Part shown: in pieces, positions 30,788 to 38,331 of the stretch
How the letters are laid out: every line of letters starts with the position of its first letter
Numbering within the stretch: the first letter of the stretch is position 1
Assembly (NCBI GenBank): GCA_035570275.1
Contig: DATMNI010000013.1
Location: 1 to 40,307 of the forward strand
Length of the DNA: 40,307 nucleotides
Source: DATMNI01 sp035570275
Lineage (GTDB): Bacteria; Acidobacteriota; Terriglobia; Bryobacterales; Bryobacteraceae
Reading direction: 5' to 3'
The notes under the pieces: model-generated
What the model was told of the DNA's origin: nothing
The model's input: only the letters and a program-made list of their open reading frames with translations
Databases searched by the model: none
Position numbers and translations under genes: made by a program

Positions 30788-30823
30788 GAACCGTTCGGTT
30801 CGGGCGCGTGAACCGATTGGCGA
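30788..30823. promoter_or_regulatory. Upstream activator sites of paralogue 1
   Basis: GAACCGTTCGGTTC (30788-30801) is a perfect 14-bp palindrome about 119 bp before the predicted start site. A second, half-conserved site GAACCGATTGGCGA lies at 30810-30823, with centres 22 bp apart. This is two helical turns, fitting a pair of activator dimers. Confidence 0.65.
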
Positions 30824-31044
30824 CGCCCGCAGAAGGCCCAATAAGTACGGAGCGCGCGACGCCGCGCGGCAACGGGAAGGCCGCCCTCCCACGCCCTGCC
30901 CTACCCCATCGCAAGAGCGGCATCTTGTTGGTGCTTCGTCAATCCATCCGGGACTGGAGCAGGCATGGCAGGATATGGTATGACCGGCGACCTGCAATAG
31001 CCCGGCTTGCTGCTCCCGACGACGATCCACTTAATTCGGACACG

Positions 31045-31088
31045 AAAAAGCGGCGCCGCCGGGCTCCCCACTGGGTCCGGCGGCGCCG
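31045..31088 (-). terminator. GC-rich terminator after the relic fourth paralogue
   Basis: CGGCGCCGCCGG (31051-31062) pairs with CCGGCGGCGCCG (31077-31088). Read on the minus strand, the stem is followed by a run of five T. The same hairpin type follows paralogue 3 at 32963-33011. Confidence 0.8.
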
Positions 31089-31119
31089 CTCCTCCGAATT
31101 TCGATTAACTATTCGTCCG

Positions 31120-31195
31120 CTAAAGCTCGCGCGCGTTCACCTGTACCGCACGGATCACGGCCGTAACCAGCAATTCCGCACGGCGTAAATCCATC
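31120..31195 (-). pseudogene. Relic C-terminus of a fourth secreted paralogue
   Basis: On the minus strand the sequence MDLRRAELLVTAVIRAVQVNAREL ends at 31120. Its last part matches the RLAVIRAVLVNAR end of the intact paralogues. Nothing of the signal peptide or the core is left. An activator-site pair lies at once upstream (31204-31240) and a paralogue-type terminator downstream, so the body of a fourth unit has been deleted. Confidence 0.75.
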
Positions 31196-31203
31196 GCATT
31201 TCT

Positions 31204-31240
31204 TGACCGTTCGGTTTCGCGCGCGTGAACCGAACGTCGA
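31204..31240. promoter_or_regulatory. Decayed activator sites of the relic unit
   Basis: TGACCGTTCGGTTT (31204-31217) and GAACCGAACGTCGA (31227-31240) match the site pair in front of the intact paralogues, with one extra base of spacing. No sigma-54-like element follows, consistent with loss of this unit. Confidence 0.6.
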
Positions 31241-31284
31241 CGCCCTTTCAGAGCACGCGCCGCCCGCTGCCTAAGCCCGGGTGA

Positions 31285-31374
31285 GGGTCGGGCACCGTTT
31301 ATCGCGCCTCGGATACCAAACTCGGCCGCAACGCCGCCATCAAAGTCCTGGCCGACTCCTGCGCGCAGGACCCC
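31285..31374 (+). pseudogene. Fragment of a Ser/Thr protein kinase gene
   Basis: The plus strand reads G(S)GTVYRASDTKLGRNAAIKVLADSCAQDP. This matches kinase subdomains I-II of acidobacterial Hanks-type kinases (GGMGEVYRARDTKLGRDVAIKVLPDSFA). A stop precedes it, and the sequence loses similarity after CAQDP, so about 30 codons survive. It occupies the place divergent to the relic fourth paralogue, as the kinase remnant at 32190 and the activator gene at 33752 do in their units. Confidence 0.7.
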
Positions 31375-31441
31375 GGAGGCGACGCAAAAGGTTCGACGAG
31401 CCGCAGCGGCGCGCATGCCCACGCCGGAAAGTGACGCAGCA

Positions 31442-31496
31442 AAAACGGGGACGGCCACCAATTCCGCCTTTGGAGTTTGATGGCCGTCCCCGTTTT
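31442..31496. repeat. REPIN-like palindrome, copy 2
   Basis: AAAACGGGGACGGCCA (31442-31457) and TGGCCGTCCCCGTTTT (31481-31496) are perfect 16-bp inverted arms around a 23-bp centre. It lies just after paralogue 2 (minus strand) and ends in a T-run in that direction, so it may replace the usual terminator. Copy 1 is at 30105-30160. Confidence 0.8.
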
Positions 31497-31523
31497 GCCC
31501 AATTCAAGTAGCCCTCTAAACCG

Positions 31524-31943
31524 TTAGCGCGCATTCACCAGTACCGCGCGGATCACTGCCAGGCGGGTGTCCTCTCCCTTCTCCATTTTGGGCTTCCAGA
31601 TCTGGTAATTCTGGCCGCTGCCGGGCGCCACCCGGACCAGCGCGCAGTTCGCGCCGGAGCATTCAAACGTCAGCGATGCCGCGGCCTCTCCACGCTTTTG
31701 GGTGTTGTTGGCATAGGGCATAGTCAGAACCGAGCGGTGCGTATCCTCGTGGGTCAGTTTGAACACCGTGACGCCGCTCGATGAGGTGATGTCGTTCACC
31801 CAATACGAACCCGCGGGCATCACCGTGTTGGATACGCGGAACCCGAACGGGACTTCCGCTTTGATTGTTTGCGCCCCAGCTACGCCAGCCGCAACTATCA
31901 GTGCCGCAGCCGCGATCGTCATTTTCGTCGTCAAGTTTTTCAT
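31524..31943 (-). CDS. Secreted 'PFGF...AGSY' family protein, paralogue 2
   Basis: The protein has 139 residues. It has a signal peptide (MKNLTTKMTIAAAALIVAAGVAGAQ), IKAEVPFGFRVSNTVMPAGSYWVND, the Cys pair FECSGANCALV, and the end DTRLAVIRAVLVNAR. Nearly all differences to paralogue 3 are in the middle loop (SSSGVTVFKLTHEDTHRSVLTMPYANNTQ). The two are clearly recent duplicates, including ~50 bp of identical leader (GGAGGATAAGACG before the ATG). Its location is periplasmic or secreted, and function unknown. The upstream module has a sigma-54-like promoter and two activator sites. Confidence 0.85.
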   Translation of the reverse strand: MKNLTTKMTIAAAALIVAAGVAGAQTIKAEVPFGFRVSNTVMPAGSYWVNDITSSSGVTVFKLTHEDTHRSVLTMPYANNTQKRGEAAASLTFECSGANCALVRVAPGSGQNYQIWKPKMEKGEDTRLAVIRAVLVNAR

Positions 31944-31998
31944 CGTCTTATCCTCCGTTCGGGTTCGCTGCTGCGTTCCCGACTACGCATCCGGATAA

Positions 31999-32014
31999 TG
32001 CACTCCTCCCGCCA
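31999..32014 (-). promoter_or_regulatory. Candidate sigma-54 promoter of paralogue 2
   Basis: TGGCGGGAGGAGTGCA (minus strand) has TGGC and TGCA at sigma-54 spacing (GG-N10-GC). The predicted start is about 31988, ~45 nt before the ATG. This is the best match of the three to the consensus. Confidence 0.7.
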
Positions 32015-32099
32015 AATGATTCAAGCCGCCGCCGCCATCGCAAACGTATGAAAATGCGTTCATCGGGAAGGCGGCAGGCCGCAAATGCAGCGTTTTTGC

Positions 32100-32135
32100 G
32101 AACCGTTCGGTTCGCGGCCGTGAACCGAAGGGTGA
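32100..32135. promoter_or_regulatory. Upstream activator sites of paralogue 2
   Basis: The perfect palindrome GAACCGTTCGGTTC (32100-32113) is followed by GAACCGAAGGGTGA (32122-32135), centres 22 bp apart and about 118 bp upstream of the predicted start site. It also lies 55-90 bp before the kinase-remnant start at 32190 on the other strand. Confidence 0.65.
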
Positions 32136-32189
32136 CACCGCTTCTGTTAGACTCTAACGAGTCGCGCTGGCGTGTAGCGCCCCGGCAAC

Positions 32190-32969
32190 ATGACCCCGCC
32201 ACGGACCATCGCGCACTACCGCATCGCATTTTCCGCTCTGGATGCCCGATGGCGCAAGCACATCGTTTTTGGGCAGTTCGTTGCAAGCGGCAGCGACGAA
32301 TATGGAATCTGGTGGATCCGCTACGATGGCTCAGGCCAGCCGGAGAAGCTGCTCGGCTCGAAGGAACGCTTGGACCCGTCCTCGCTTTCACCCGACGGCC
32401 GCCTCCTGGCTTTCGGTTTACACGACCCCGGCACAGGCGACCATATCTGGACGCTGCCGTCGGACCTGAGCGACCCCGACCATCCCAAGCTGGGCAAGCC
32501 GGAGCCGTTTCCGCGAGAGCCAGACAACCAGTGGGATGCGGCCTTCTCTACCGATGGGCGCTGGTTGGCCTACACGTCGTTTCAATCGGCGGGTGCACAG
32601 GTGTTTGTGCAGCCCTTTCCGGCGAGTCCCTCCGGGGGCAAATGGCTGATTTCGGCAGGCTCCGGCCGGTTCCCCATCTGGTCGCCAAACGGGCGGGAAC
32701 TGTTCTATTTGAGCGATTCCGACAACCGCATCATGGTTGCCGGCTACACGGCCAAGGGGGATTCGTTTGTGCCGGAAAAACCGCGGCAGTGGTCGCCGAC
32801 GCCCATCGCCCGAATGGGTGTTTTCCGTCCCCTGAGTCTGGCGCCTGACGGCAAGCGCATCGTGGTGTTCTCCGTGGTATCGGAAACACCAGGCGACGAC
32901 AAAGCTTCGGTCCACGTCACCGTGCTGCTGAACTTCTTCGACGAACTGCGGCGGCGCATGCCAAAATAA
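32190..32969 (+). pseudogene. Ser/Thr kinase-PD40 gene with the kinase domain deleted
   Basis: The first dozen residues, MTPPRTIAHYRI, are the typical opening of acidobacterial Hanks-type kinases (TIAHYRITAKLGEGGMGEVY). They are joined straight to the C-terminal PD40/TolB propeller: RKHIVFGQFVASGSDEYGIWWIRYDGSGQPEKLL, SLSPDGRLLAFGLHDP, STDGRWLAYTSFQSAGAQVFVQPFP, GSGRFPIWSPNGRELFYLS, and the usual end VTVLLNFFDELRRRMPK. The kinase core, the membrane helix and most propeller blades are missing, so an internal deletion kept the frame. The 259-residue product may still be made but cannot be a kinase. Confidence 0.8.
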
Positions 32970-33011
32970 AAAACGGCGCCGCCGGGATGCCCTCTGGCCC
33001 CGGCGGCGCCG
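32963..33011 (-). terminator. Intrinsic terminator of paralogue 3
   Basis: CGGCGCCGCCGGG (32974-32986) pairs with CCCGGCGGCGCCG (32999-33011), a 13-bp GC stem. On the minus strand it is followed by TTTTTTATTTT. It lies 40 bp past the paralogue stop and abuts the end of the kinase remnant on the other strand. Confidence 0.9.
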
Positions 33012-33050
33012 CTCCTCCGAATTCTTCCATCGCAGTCGTTCTCTGAACCG

Positions 33051-33467
33051 TTAGCGCGCGTTCACCAGGACCGCGCGGATCACAGCCAGTCGGGAGTCCT
33101 CGCCCTTCTCCATCTTGGGCTTCCAGATCTTGTAACTATCGCCGCTGCCGGGAGCCAGGCTGACCAGCGCGCAGGTCGAGCCTGAGCATTCGAAAGTCAA
33201 CGATGCCGCGGTCTCGCCCTTGTTCTGGATGTTGTGCGCATAAGGCAGGGTCATAATCGAGTGGTGCGTGTCCTCGTTGGTCAGTGTGAACAATGCCACT
33301 CCCGCCGAGGTGTTCGCATTCACCCGGTACGAACCGGCGGGCATCACCGTGCCGGCCACGCGGAACCCGAAGGGGACTTCCGCTTTGATTGTCTGCGCCC
33401 CAGCCACGCCGGCCGCAACCACTAGTGCCGCAGCCGCGATCATCATTTTCGTCGTCAAGTTTTTCAT
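33051..33467 (-). CDS. Secreted 'PFGF...AGSY' family protein, paralogue 3
   Basis: The protein has 138 residues. Signal peptide MKNLTTKMMIAAAALVVAAGVAGAQ, then IKAEVPFGFRVAGTVMPAGSYRVNANTS, FECSGSTCALVSLAPGSG, and DSRLAVIRAVLVNAR. Closest to paralogue 2. It is divergent from the FHA sigma-54 activator gene, with the two activator sites in the shared intergenic region. It ends in a strong intrinsic terminator. Family function is unknown. The signal peptide and one possible disulfide suggest a small exported beta protein produced in quantity when the activator is on. Confidence 0.87.
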   Translation of the reverse strand: MKNLTTKMMIAAAALVVAAGVAGAQTIKAEVPFGFRVAGTVMPAGSYRVNANTSAGVALFTLTNEDTHHSIMTLPYAHNIQNKGETAASLTFECSGSTCALVSLAPGSGDSYKIWKPKMEKGEDSRLAVIRAVLVNAR

Positions 33468-33522
33468 CGTCTTATCCTCCGTTCGGGTTCGCTGCTGCGT
33501 TCCCGACTACGCATCCGGATAA

Positions 33523-33538
33523 TGCACTCCTCCCACCA
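33523..33538 (-). promoter_or_regulatory. Candidate sigma-54 promoter of paralogue 3
   Basis: TGGTGGGAGGAGTGCA (minus strand) keeps GG-N10-GC and TGCA. The predicted start is about 33512, leader ~45 nt. It is the same element, at the same place, as in paralogues 1 and 2. Confidence 0.65.
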
Positions 33539-33623
33539 AACGATTCAACCGACCGCCGCTATCTGTAAATGTTTGAAAATGCGGTAACCCGAAATGCGGC
33601 GCACCGCAAATGCACCCTTTTTC

Positions 33624-33659
33624 GAACCGTTCGGTTCACGCGCCCGAACCAGGCGGTTC
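33624..33659. promoter_or_regulatory. Upstream activator sites between paralogue 3 and the activator gene
   Basis: GAACCGTTCGGTTC (33624-33637) and GAACCAGGCGGTTC (33646-33659) are both symmetric GAACC-N4-GGTTC sites, centres 22 bp apart. This is the only unit in which both are intact. They lie ~118 bp upstream of the predicted paralogue start and ~93 bp before the activator ATG, so autoregulation is possible too. Confidence 0.7.
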
Positions 33660-33751
33660 ATTGCCTCCGCCCGTACCTCGCAAGAAACACAGGCCAGAAG
33701 GCCCGTGCTACGATACACTGGCAGCGCCGTCCGCTGTGAGGCACGGCAAAA

Positions 33752-35503
33752 ATGGATGCGGAATTCATCGTCGTAAGTGGAGAGCTTTTGGGCGCCCGGT
33801 ATCCCCTGAGCCCTGCCGAACTGCGCATCGGCCGCGCTGATTCCTGCACCATCCGCCTGGCCGATTCCGACGTCGCCTGGGAACACGCCGCCGTACGCCA
33901 ACGCGATGGCCGCTACCACATCGCCGATCGCCGTTCCGGCGCCGGAACCTACGTCAACGGCATGCGCGTCACCGATCACTGCTTGGAGCCCGGCGACCAG
34001 ATCGGCATTGGTGAAACCGTCCTGATGTATCGCGAAGGCGCCGCCGAGATCTCCGACAACTCCCAGCACCACGCCCTGCTCCGCGCCTGCGCGCTGCTTT
34101 TCCTGTTTCGCGCCTTCGCCCTGTCCCAGAGCGGCACCCACCGGGCGGCGCTCGAAAAGCAGATCCTGCGCCTCATCGGCGATCTGGTGCCGTTGGCCGG
34201 CGGCGCCATCCTGCTGGGACACGACGCCGCCGAGTTGCGCACTGCCGCCCGCGAACACGATGGCCTGGGCTTTTTCCATAACGGCCCGCTGCCGGCCGGA
34301 GACGTCGCCGACCGCCTCTGCCGCGAAGGCGCCGTCATCTTGCCCGATCGCCTCACCGTGGCGCTGGCCCTCTACGTTCGCGGCGCCGTTTCGGGCGCGC
34401 TGGCCGCGTGGTTCGGCCCGGAAGAGGCCGCCAACTTCGAACATCACCGCGAGACTCTGAGCGCCATCGGCACCCTGGCTGCCGCGGCGTTGGAGACGGC
34501 GCGCGAAGTGGAGCGCCTCCAGTCCGTCAACGCGCTGCTGCTCGAACGCATCGCCGCCGGCGAAAGCGGAATCGTTGGCGAGAGCCCGGCCGTCCTCAAA
34601 CTGCTCCAGATGATTGGCCGTCTGGCGCCCCAGGACACCTCTGTTCTGGTCCTCGGCGAAAGCGGAACCGGCAAGGAACTCGTGGCCCGAGCCCTGCACC
34701 GCCAAAGCCCGCGAGCGCCCAAACCGTTCGTCGCCATCAACTGCGCCGCGCTCACCGAGAGCCTGCTCGAAAGCGAACTCTTCGGCCATGAAAAGGGCGC
34801 GTTCACCGGCGCCGTGGCGCAGAAGAAAGGCAAGCTGGAGATCGCCGATGGTGGCACGGTCTTCCTGGATGAGATCGGCGAACTGGCCCTCAACCTCCAG
34901 GCGAAACTGCTTCGCGTTCTGCAGCAGCGCGAGTTCGAACACGTCGGCGGCACACGCACCCTCAAGCTTGATGTTCGTCTGGTAGCCGCCACCAATCGCG
35001 ACCTGCAGACCGAGGTCCGCATCGGCAAGTTCCGCGAAGACCTGTATCACCGGCTCAACGTGGTGACCCTGCGGGTGCCGGCGCTACGCGAGCGCGCCAG
35101 CGACATCCCCACCCTGGCCCGCTATTTTCTGGACCGCACCGCCGCCCGGTGCCGCCGCCGGGTGGCCACTATCTCACCCGAGGCCGAGCGCTACCTGGAC
35201 GGCTACGGGTGGCCTGGCAACGTCCGCGAACTGGAGAACGCCATCGAGCGCGCCGTGGTGCTGGGCCAGTCCGACTCCGTGCTCCCCGAAGATCTTCCGG
35301 AGACTATTCTGGAATCCGCGGGCCTTGCCGAGACGCCCGGCGCGCTGCAGTCCACTATGACGCAGACCAAGCGCCAGAGCATCATCGCCGCCTGGCAACA
35401 GTCCGGTGGCGACCACAACCACGCCGCCGCCCTGCTCAACATCCACCCCAATTCTCTGCGACGGTTGATTCGTAACCTGAACTTGCGGGACGTGCTGGAC
35501 TGA
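33752..35503 (+). CDS. FHA-GAF sigma-54-dependent transcriptional activator
   Basis: The protein has 583 residues. An N-terminal FHA domain (~1-95: YPLSPAELRIGRADSCTIRLADSDVAWEHAAV, GTYVNGMRV) binds phosphothreonine peptides. A GAF-like region follows (~115-260). The AAA+ domain has Walker A GESGTGKE (302-309), the sigma-54 contact loop GAFTGA (349-354), Walker B GGTVFLDEIGEL and the arginine-finger region FREDLYHRLNV. The C-terminal Fis-type helix-turn-helix is HAAALLNIHPNSLRRLIRNL. It should open sigma-54 promoters by ATP hydrolysis, controlled by phosphoprotein binding at the FHA domain rather than by a receiver domain. It is divergent from paralogue 3 and is the probable regulator of all three. 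Confidence 0.93.
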   Translation: MDAEFIVVSGELLGARYPLSPAELRIGRADSCTIRLADSDVAWEHAAVRQRDGRYHIADRRSGAGTYVNGMRVTDHCLEPGDQIGIGETVLMYREGAAEISDNSQHHALLRACALLFLFRAFALSQSGTHRAALEKQILRLIGDLVPLAGGAILLGHDAAELRTAAREHDGLGFFHNGPLPAGDVADRLCREGAVILPDRLTVALALYVRGAVSGALAAWFGPEEAANFEHHRETLSAIGTLAAAALETAREVERLQSVNALLLERIAAGESGIVGESPAVLKLLQMIGRLAPQDTSVLVLGESGTGKELVARALHRQSPRAPKPFVAINCAALTESLLESELFGHEKGAFTGAVAQKKGKLEIADGGTVFLDEIGELALNLQAKLLRVLQQREFEHVGGTRTLKLDVRLVAATNRDLQTEVRIGKFREDLYHRLNVVTLRVPALRERASDIPTLARYFLDRTAARCRRRVATISPEAERYLDGYGWPGNVRELENAIERAVVLGQSDSVLPEDLPETILESAGLAETPGALQSTMTQTKRQSIIAAWQQSGGDHNHAAALLNIHPNSLRRLIRNLNLRDVLD

Positions 35504-35512
35504 ACCGCTTGC

Positions 35513-36331
35513 TCACGCGCGCGGCTCTGAACGCGATGCGTACGCGATCGCAAACACCCGCCGGAACGGGAACAAGACTTGCCCATCCGGCCGCTTCGGG
35601 TAGGCGTCCCGCACGCCCTCCAAAAACTCCGCCGTAAACCGCTCGCGCTCGGCATCCGTGCCGAGGGCATCCAGAAATGGCCGCAAACCCGTGCCCCGGT
35701 ACCACTCCACGATCGCCTCCGCATCGGCCATGACGTGGACGTATTCCGTCTGCCACAGATCCACGCGCCGGGCGCACGCCGCCAGCACATCGTAATAGAA
35801 CGGCGGTTCGTGGCTGTGCCAATCGTCCACGCGCCAGGCGAAGGCGGCCGCCATGGTGCGCGCAATTCCGCGCATGAGGCGATGCGCCGGCGCATCGTGG
35901 GCGGGCATCTGAAACGCCAGCGCGCCGCCAGGCGCCACGCGCTGCATCAACCGCGGCAGCAGCGATGCATGGTCGGGCAGCCAGTGCAGCGCGGCGTTGG
36001 AGAAGACGACGTCGAACGTCTCGCCGGCTTCACCGGTGGCCCACGCGGCAATGTCCGCCGCCACCCATCGGTACCGCTGAGCGCCTGGCGTAGGGTGTGA
36101 TGCCTGGTGTGCTGTCCGCGCCGATTCGATCATCCGCTCAGAGTTGTCCAGGCCCGTAATTTCCGCGTCGGGCCACCGCTCGGCCAGCACCTCCGTGCTG
36201 TTACCCGGCCCGCAGCCCAAATCGATGACGCGCGCTGGGTGAGCCACTTCAATCCGCCCCGCCAGGTCGCGGCTCGGGCGCGTCCGTTCGTCGCCGAATT
36301 TGAGGTATTGGGTGGAGTTCCAGGTGGGCAT
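35513..36331 (-). CDS. tam: Trans-aconitate 2-methyltransferase
   Basis: The protein has 272 residues. N-terminal WNSTQYLKFGDERTRPSRDLAGRI matches Tam ('W.p..Y..F...R.RPa.dLl'). SAM motif I is VIDLGCGPGNSTEVLAERWP, followed by ITGLDNSERMIESAR, DVVFSNAALHWLPDH and PGGALAFQMP, all typical. It methylates trans-aconitate, a spontaneous by-product that inhibits the citric acid cycle. Somewhat longer than the ~252-residue E. coli enzyme. Convergent with the activator gene (10 bp between stops), so not functionally linked by operon. Confidence 0.88.
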   Translation of the reverse strand: MPTWNSTQYLKFGDERTRPSRDLAGRIEVAHPARVIDLGCGPGNSTEVLAERWPDAEITGLDNSERMIESARTAHQASHPTPGAQRYRWVAADIAAWATGEAGETFDVVFSNAALHWLPDHASLLPRLMQRVAPGGALAFQMPAHDAPAHRLMRGIARTMAAAFAWRVDDWHSHEPPFYYDVLAACARRVDLWQTEYVHVMADAEAIVEWYRGTGLRPFLDALGTDAERERFTAEFLEGVRDAYPKRPDGQVLFPFRRVFAIAYASRSEPRA

Positions 36332-36375
36332 AGAGTCCTGTCATCAATTCACTTTACTTTGGGAATGCGGCTAGT

Positions 36376-36580
36376 CTAGAGCCTTTCTGACCGAATCCGC
36401 CAGCGGGGGCAGATCCTCCAACACCGTGCGCCAAACGATCTCAACATCAACCCGCTCGTATTGATGCCGCAGCCAGTTTCCTGTACCACGAATCTTAATC
36501 CATTCCCGCGGCGAAGTCCTCGATTATCGCCATGTTGTCGAATATGTCGCGCAGGGAAAGTGCGGGTTCCCTAAGTATAG
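36376..36580 (-). pseudogene. HepT/DUF86-type gene with internal deletion
   Basis: The left part of the gene reads LRDIFDNMAIIEDFAAGMD on the minus strand, the HepT/DUF86 N-terminus. It runs into TAA where the family has ~45 more residues. After a frame change the C-terminus IRGTGNWLRHQYERVDVEIVWRTVLEDLPPLADSVRKAL follows to TAG at 36376-36378, including the conserved R...H and Y motif region. The middle is missing, so this is a dead toxin-antitoxin component. No MNT partner is seen beside it. Confidence 0.75.
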
Positions 36581-36986
36581 CCAAGGGCTGCGGTAGTGTG
36601 CATAACTTTGTCGCCGGTGCATCTATCGCTGACCGGTATGTCCAACGAGATCCACCGGGCGGCTGCGGAGCGAACTGAGGGCTTCCCTGTGCGTGGCTGC
36701 GGTCAATCTGAAGGCGGCTGGCGTCGGGATGATGATGGTGCTTACAGTGAATCCGGTGATTGCGGATTGTCGACGCTTCAAGCTGTGGCCGTCGGACCTG
36801 AACTGCTAGAATGGCCGCATGGCTCGGCATAAGATCGCCCGTTGCTTTAGGAACGGAGCCAAACTGCGACTGTGGCAATCTGCTGTGGCAGATTTGTCCG
36901 CAAGACCGCCGAAAACAACCATTTGCGCAAGATCTCTTAAGACGTAACCGAAACAAACAAAAGACTTAACTGCCAACAACTGCCTT
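36581..36986. other. Upstream region of serS
   Basis: No supported gene. AATCTGC-TGTG-GCAGATT (36877-36894), followed by TTGTCC, forms a perfect 7-bp hairpin about 95 bp before serS. Its role is unknown; T-box features were not recognised. The last 60 bp are AT-rich and probably hold the serS promoter. Confidence 0.4.
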
Positions 36987-38255
36987 ATGCACGATCTCTC
37001 TTTCTTCCGGAACAACTTCGACCAGATTGCGGAACGGCTGGCCACGCGCAGTAACGCCCCGGCGCTGGACCGCTTCCGCGAACTCGATCGGAAACGCCGC
37101 GCCGCCATCCGCGAGGCCGAGTTTGAGAAGGCCCAGGTCAACGAACAGAGCGCCGAGATCGGGAAACTGAAACGAGAGGGCGCAGACACTTCCGGGGCGC
37201 AGGAGCACGTGCGCGAATTGAAGGCCCATATTGCCGCCCTTGATGAGCAGGTCAAGTCGGTCGATGGGGAGTTCCAGGAACTGCTGACGGGGATTCCGAA
37301 CACGCCGCATGAATCCGTACCCGTGGGCCATTCAGAGGACGATAACGTCGAAATCCGGCGGGTGGGAGAACCGCGGAAGTGGAATTTCGAACCCAAGGCT
37401 CATTGGGACATCGGGCCTGAGTTGGGCATTCTGGACCTGGACAGGGCCGCCAAGATCACCGGCGCGCGCTTTGCGCTGTATTGGGGTCTGGGGGCGCGCC
37501 TGGAGCGGGCGCTGGTTAATTTCTTTCTGGACGTTCACACTCGTGAGCACGGATACACCGAGGTGCTGCCGCCGTTCCTGGTGAATTCCAAGAGCCTGTA
37601 CGGCACCGGGCAGTTACCCAAATTCGCCGGTGACCTCTTCAAGTGCGAGAACACGGACTTCTGGCTGATTCCCACGGCCGAAGTACCGGTGACCAACATC
37701 TACCGCGACGAAACGCTGGAGGGCGACGCGCTGCCCATTAAACTCTGCGCTTACTCTTCATGTTTCCGCAGCGAGGCCGGCTCCTACGGCCGCGACGTGC
37801 GCGGGATTATCCGGCAGCACCAGTTTCAGAAGGTGGAACTGGTGAAGTTCACCCGGCCCGAGGAGAGCTACGAAGAGTTGGAAAAGCTGACCGCCGATGC
37901 CGAAGACATTCTGCGCCGCCTGGGGCTCCCGTTTCGCACGGTGGTGCTGTCGACCGGCGATCTGGGTTTTTCGGCGGCCAAGACTTACGATATCGAAGTC
38001 TGGCTGCCGGGGCAGAACGGTTACAAGGAAATCTCGTCCTGCTCCAATTACGAAGCTTTTCAGGCGCGCCGTGCCGGAATCCGCTTCAAGAGCGGCAAGA
38101 AATCGGAGCACGCCCACACGCTGAACGGCAGCGGCCTGGCAGTGGGGCGGACGTGGGTGGCCATCGTGGAGAATTACCAGCAGGAGGATGGCAGCGTGGT
38201 GGTACCGGAAGCGCTGCGGCCGTACATGGGCGAAGAAGTCATCCGCAAGCGTTGA
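36987..38255 (+). CDS. serS: Seryl-tRNA synthetase
   Basis: The protein has 422 residues, the usual length. The N-terminal tRNA-binding coiled coil (~25-105, FRELDRKRRAAIREAEFEKAQVNEQSAEIGKLKREG) is followed by the class II core. This has EVLPPFLVNSKSLYGTGQLPKF, motif 2 SCFRSEAGSYGRDVRGIIRQHQFQKVELVKF, and motif 3 with NGSGLAVGRTWVAIVENYQ. TAEVPVTNIY and EISSCSNYEAFQARR give serine recognition. It charges tRNA-Ser (and the selenocysteine tRNA where present). It is a housekeeping gene with its own terminator-like hairpin downstream. Confidence 0.97.
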   Translation: MHDLSFFRNNFDQIAERLATRSNAPALDRFRELDRKRRAAIREAEFEKAQVNEQSAEIGKLKREGADTSGAQEHVRELKAHIAALDEQVKSVDGEFQELLTGIPNTPHESVPVGHSEDDNVEIRRVGEPRKWNFEPKAHWDIGPELGILDLDRAAKITGARFALYWGLGARLERALVNFFLDVHTREHGYTEVLPPFLVNSKSLYGTGQLPKFAGDLFKCENTDFWLIPTAEVPVTNIYRDETLEGDALPIKLCAYSSCFRSEAGSYGRDVRGIIRQHQFQKVELVKFTRPEESYEELEKLTADAEDILRRLGLPFRTVVLSTGDLGFSAAKTYDIEVWLPGQNGYKEISSCSNYEAFQARRAGIRFKSGKKSEHAHTLNGSGLAVGRTWVAIVENYQQEDGSVVVPEALRPYMGEEVIRKR

Positions 38256-38268
38256 ATCGTTGTGGAGG

Positions 38269-38304
38269 CAACACAGGCAAGAATGCCTGCGCCACTTTTT
38301 GTAT
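38269..38304 (+). terminator. Hairpin with T-run after serS
   Basis: CAGGCA (38275-38280) pairs with TGCCTG (38285-38290) across an AGAA loop, followed by CGCCACTTTTTG. A related sequence, CACAGGCCAGAAGGCCCGTG, is at about 33688. It could be a small dispersed repeat serving as a terminator. Confidence 0.55.
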
Positions 38305-38331
38305 ACTCAATTCCTCTGGGGGAATTTGCCG

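Noticed and set aside
30830..31040. Possible further kinase-PD40 relic on the plus strand (IRDWSRHGRIWYD)
   Set aside because: A single propeller-like phrase is too little to call; frame is soon interrupted and no second motif was found.
31120..31461. 113-residue minus-strand frame taken as a gene
   Set aside because: Only its last ~20 codons resemble the secreted paralogues; the rest runs through the kinase fragment and a repeat, so it is a relic, not a gene.
33545..35050. 501-residue open frame on the minus strand
   Set aside because: It lies wholly antisense to the sigma-54 activator, has no recognisable domain, and is explained by the codon bias of the true gene.
36495..36956. 153-residue minus-strand frame containing the HepT start
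   Set aside because: Only the final ~30 residues match HepT/DUF86; the upstream part shows no domain and no start signal.
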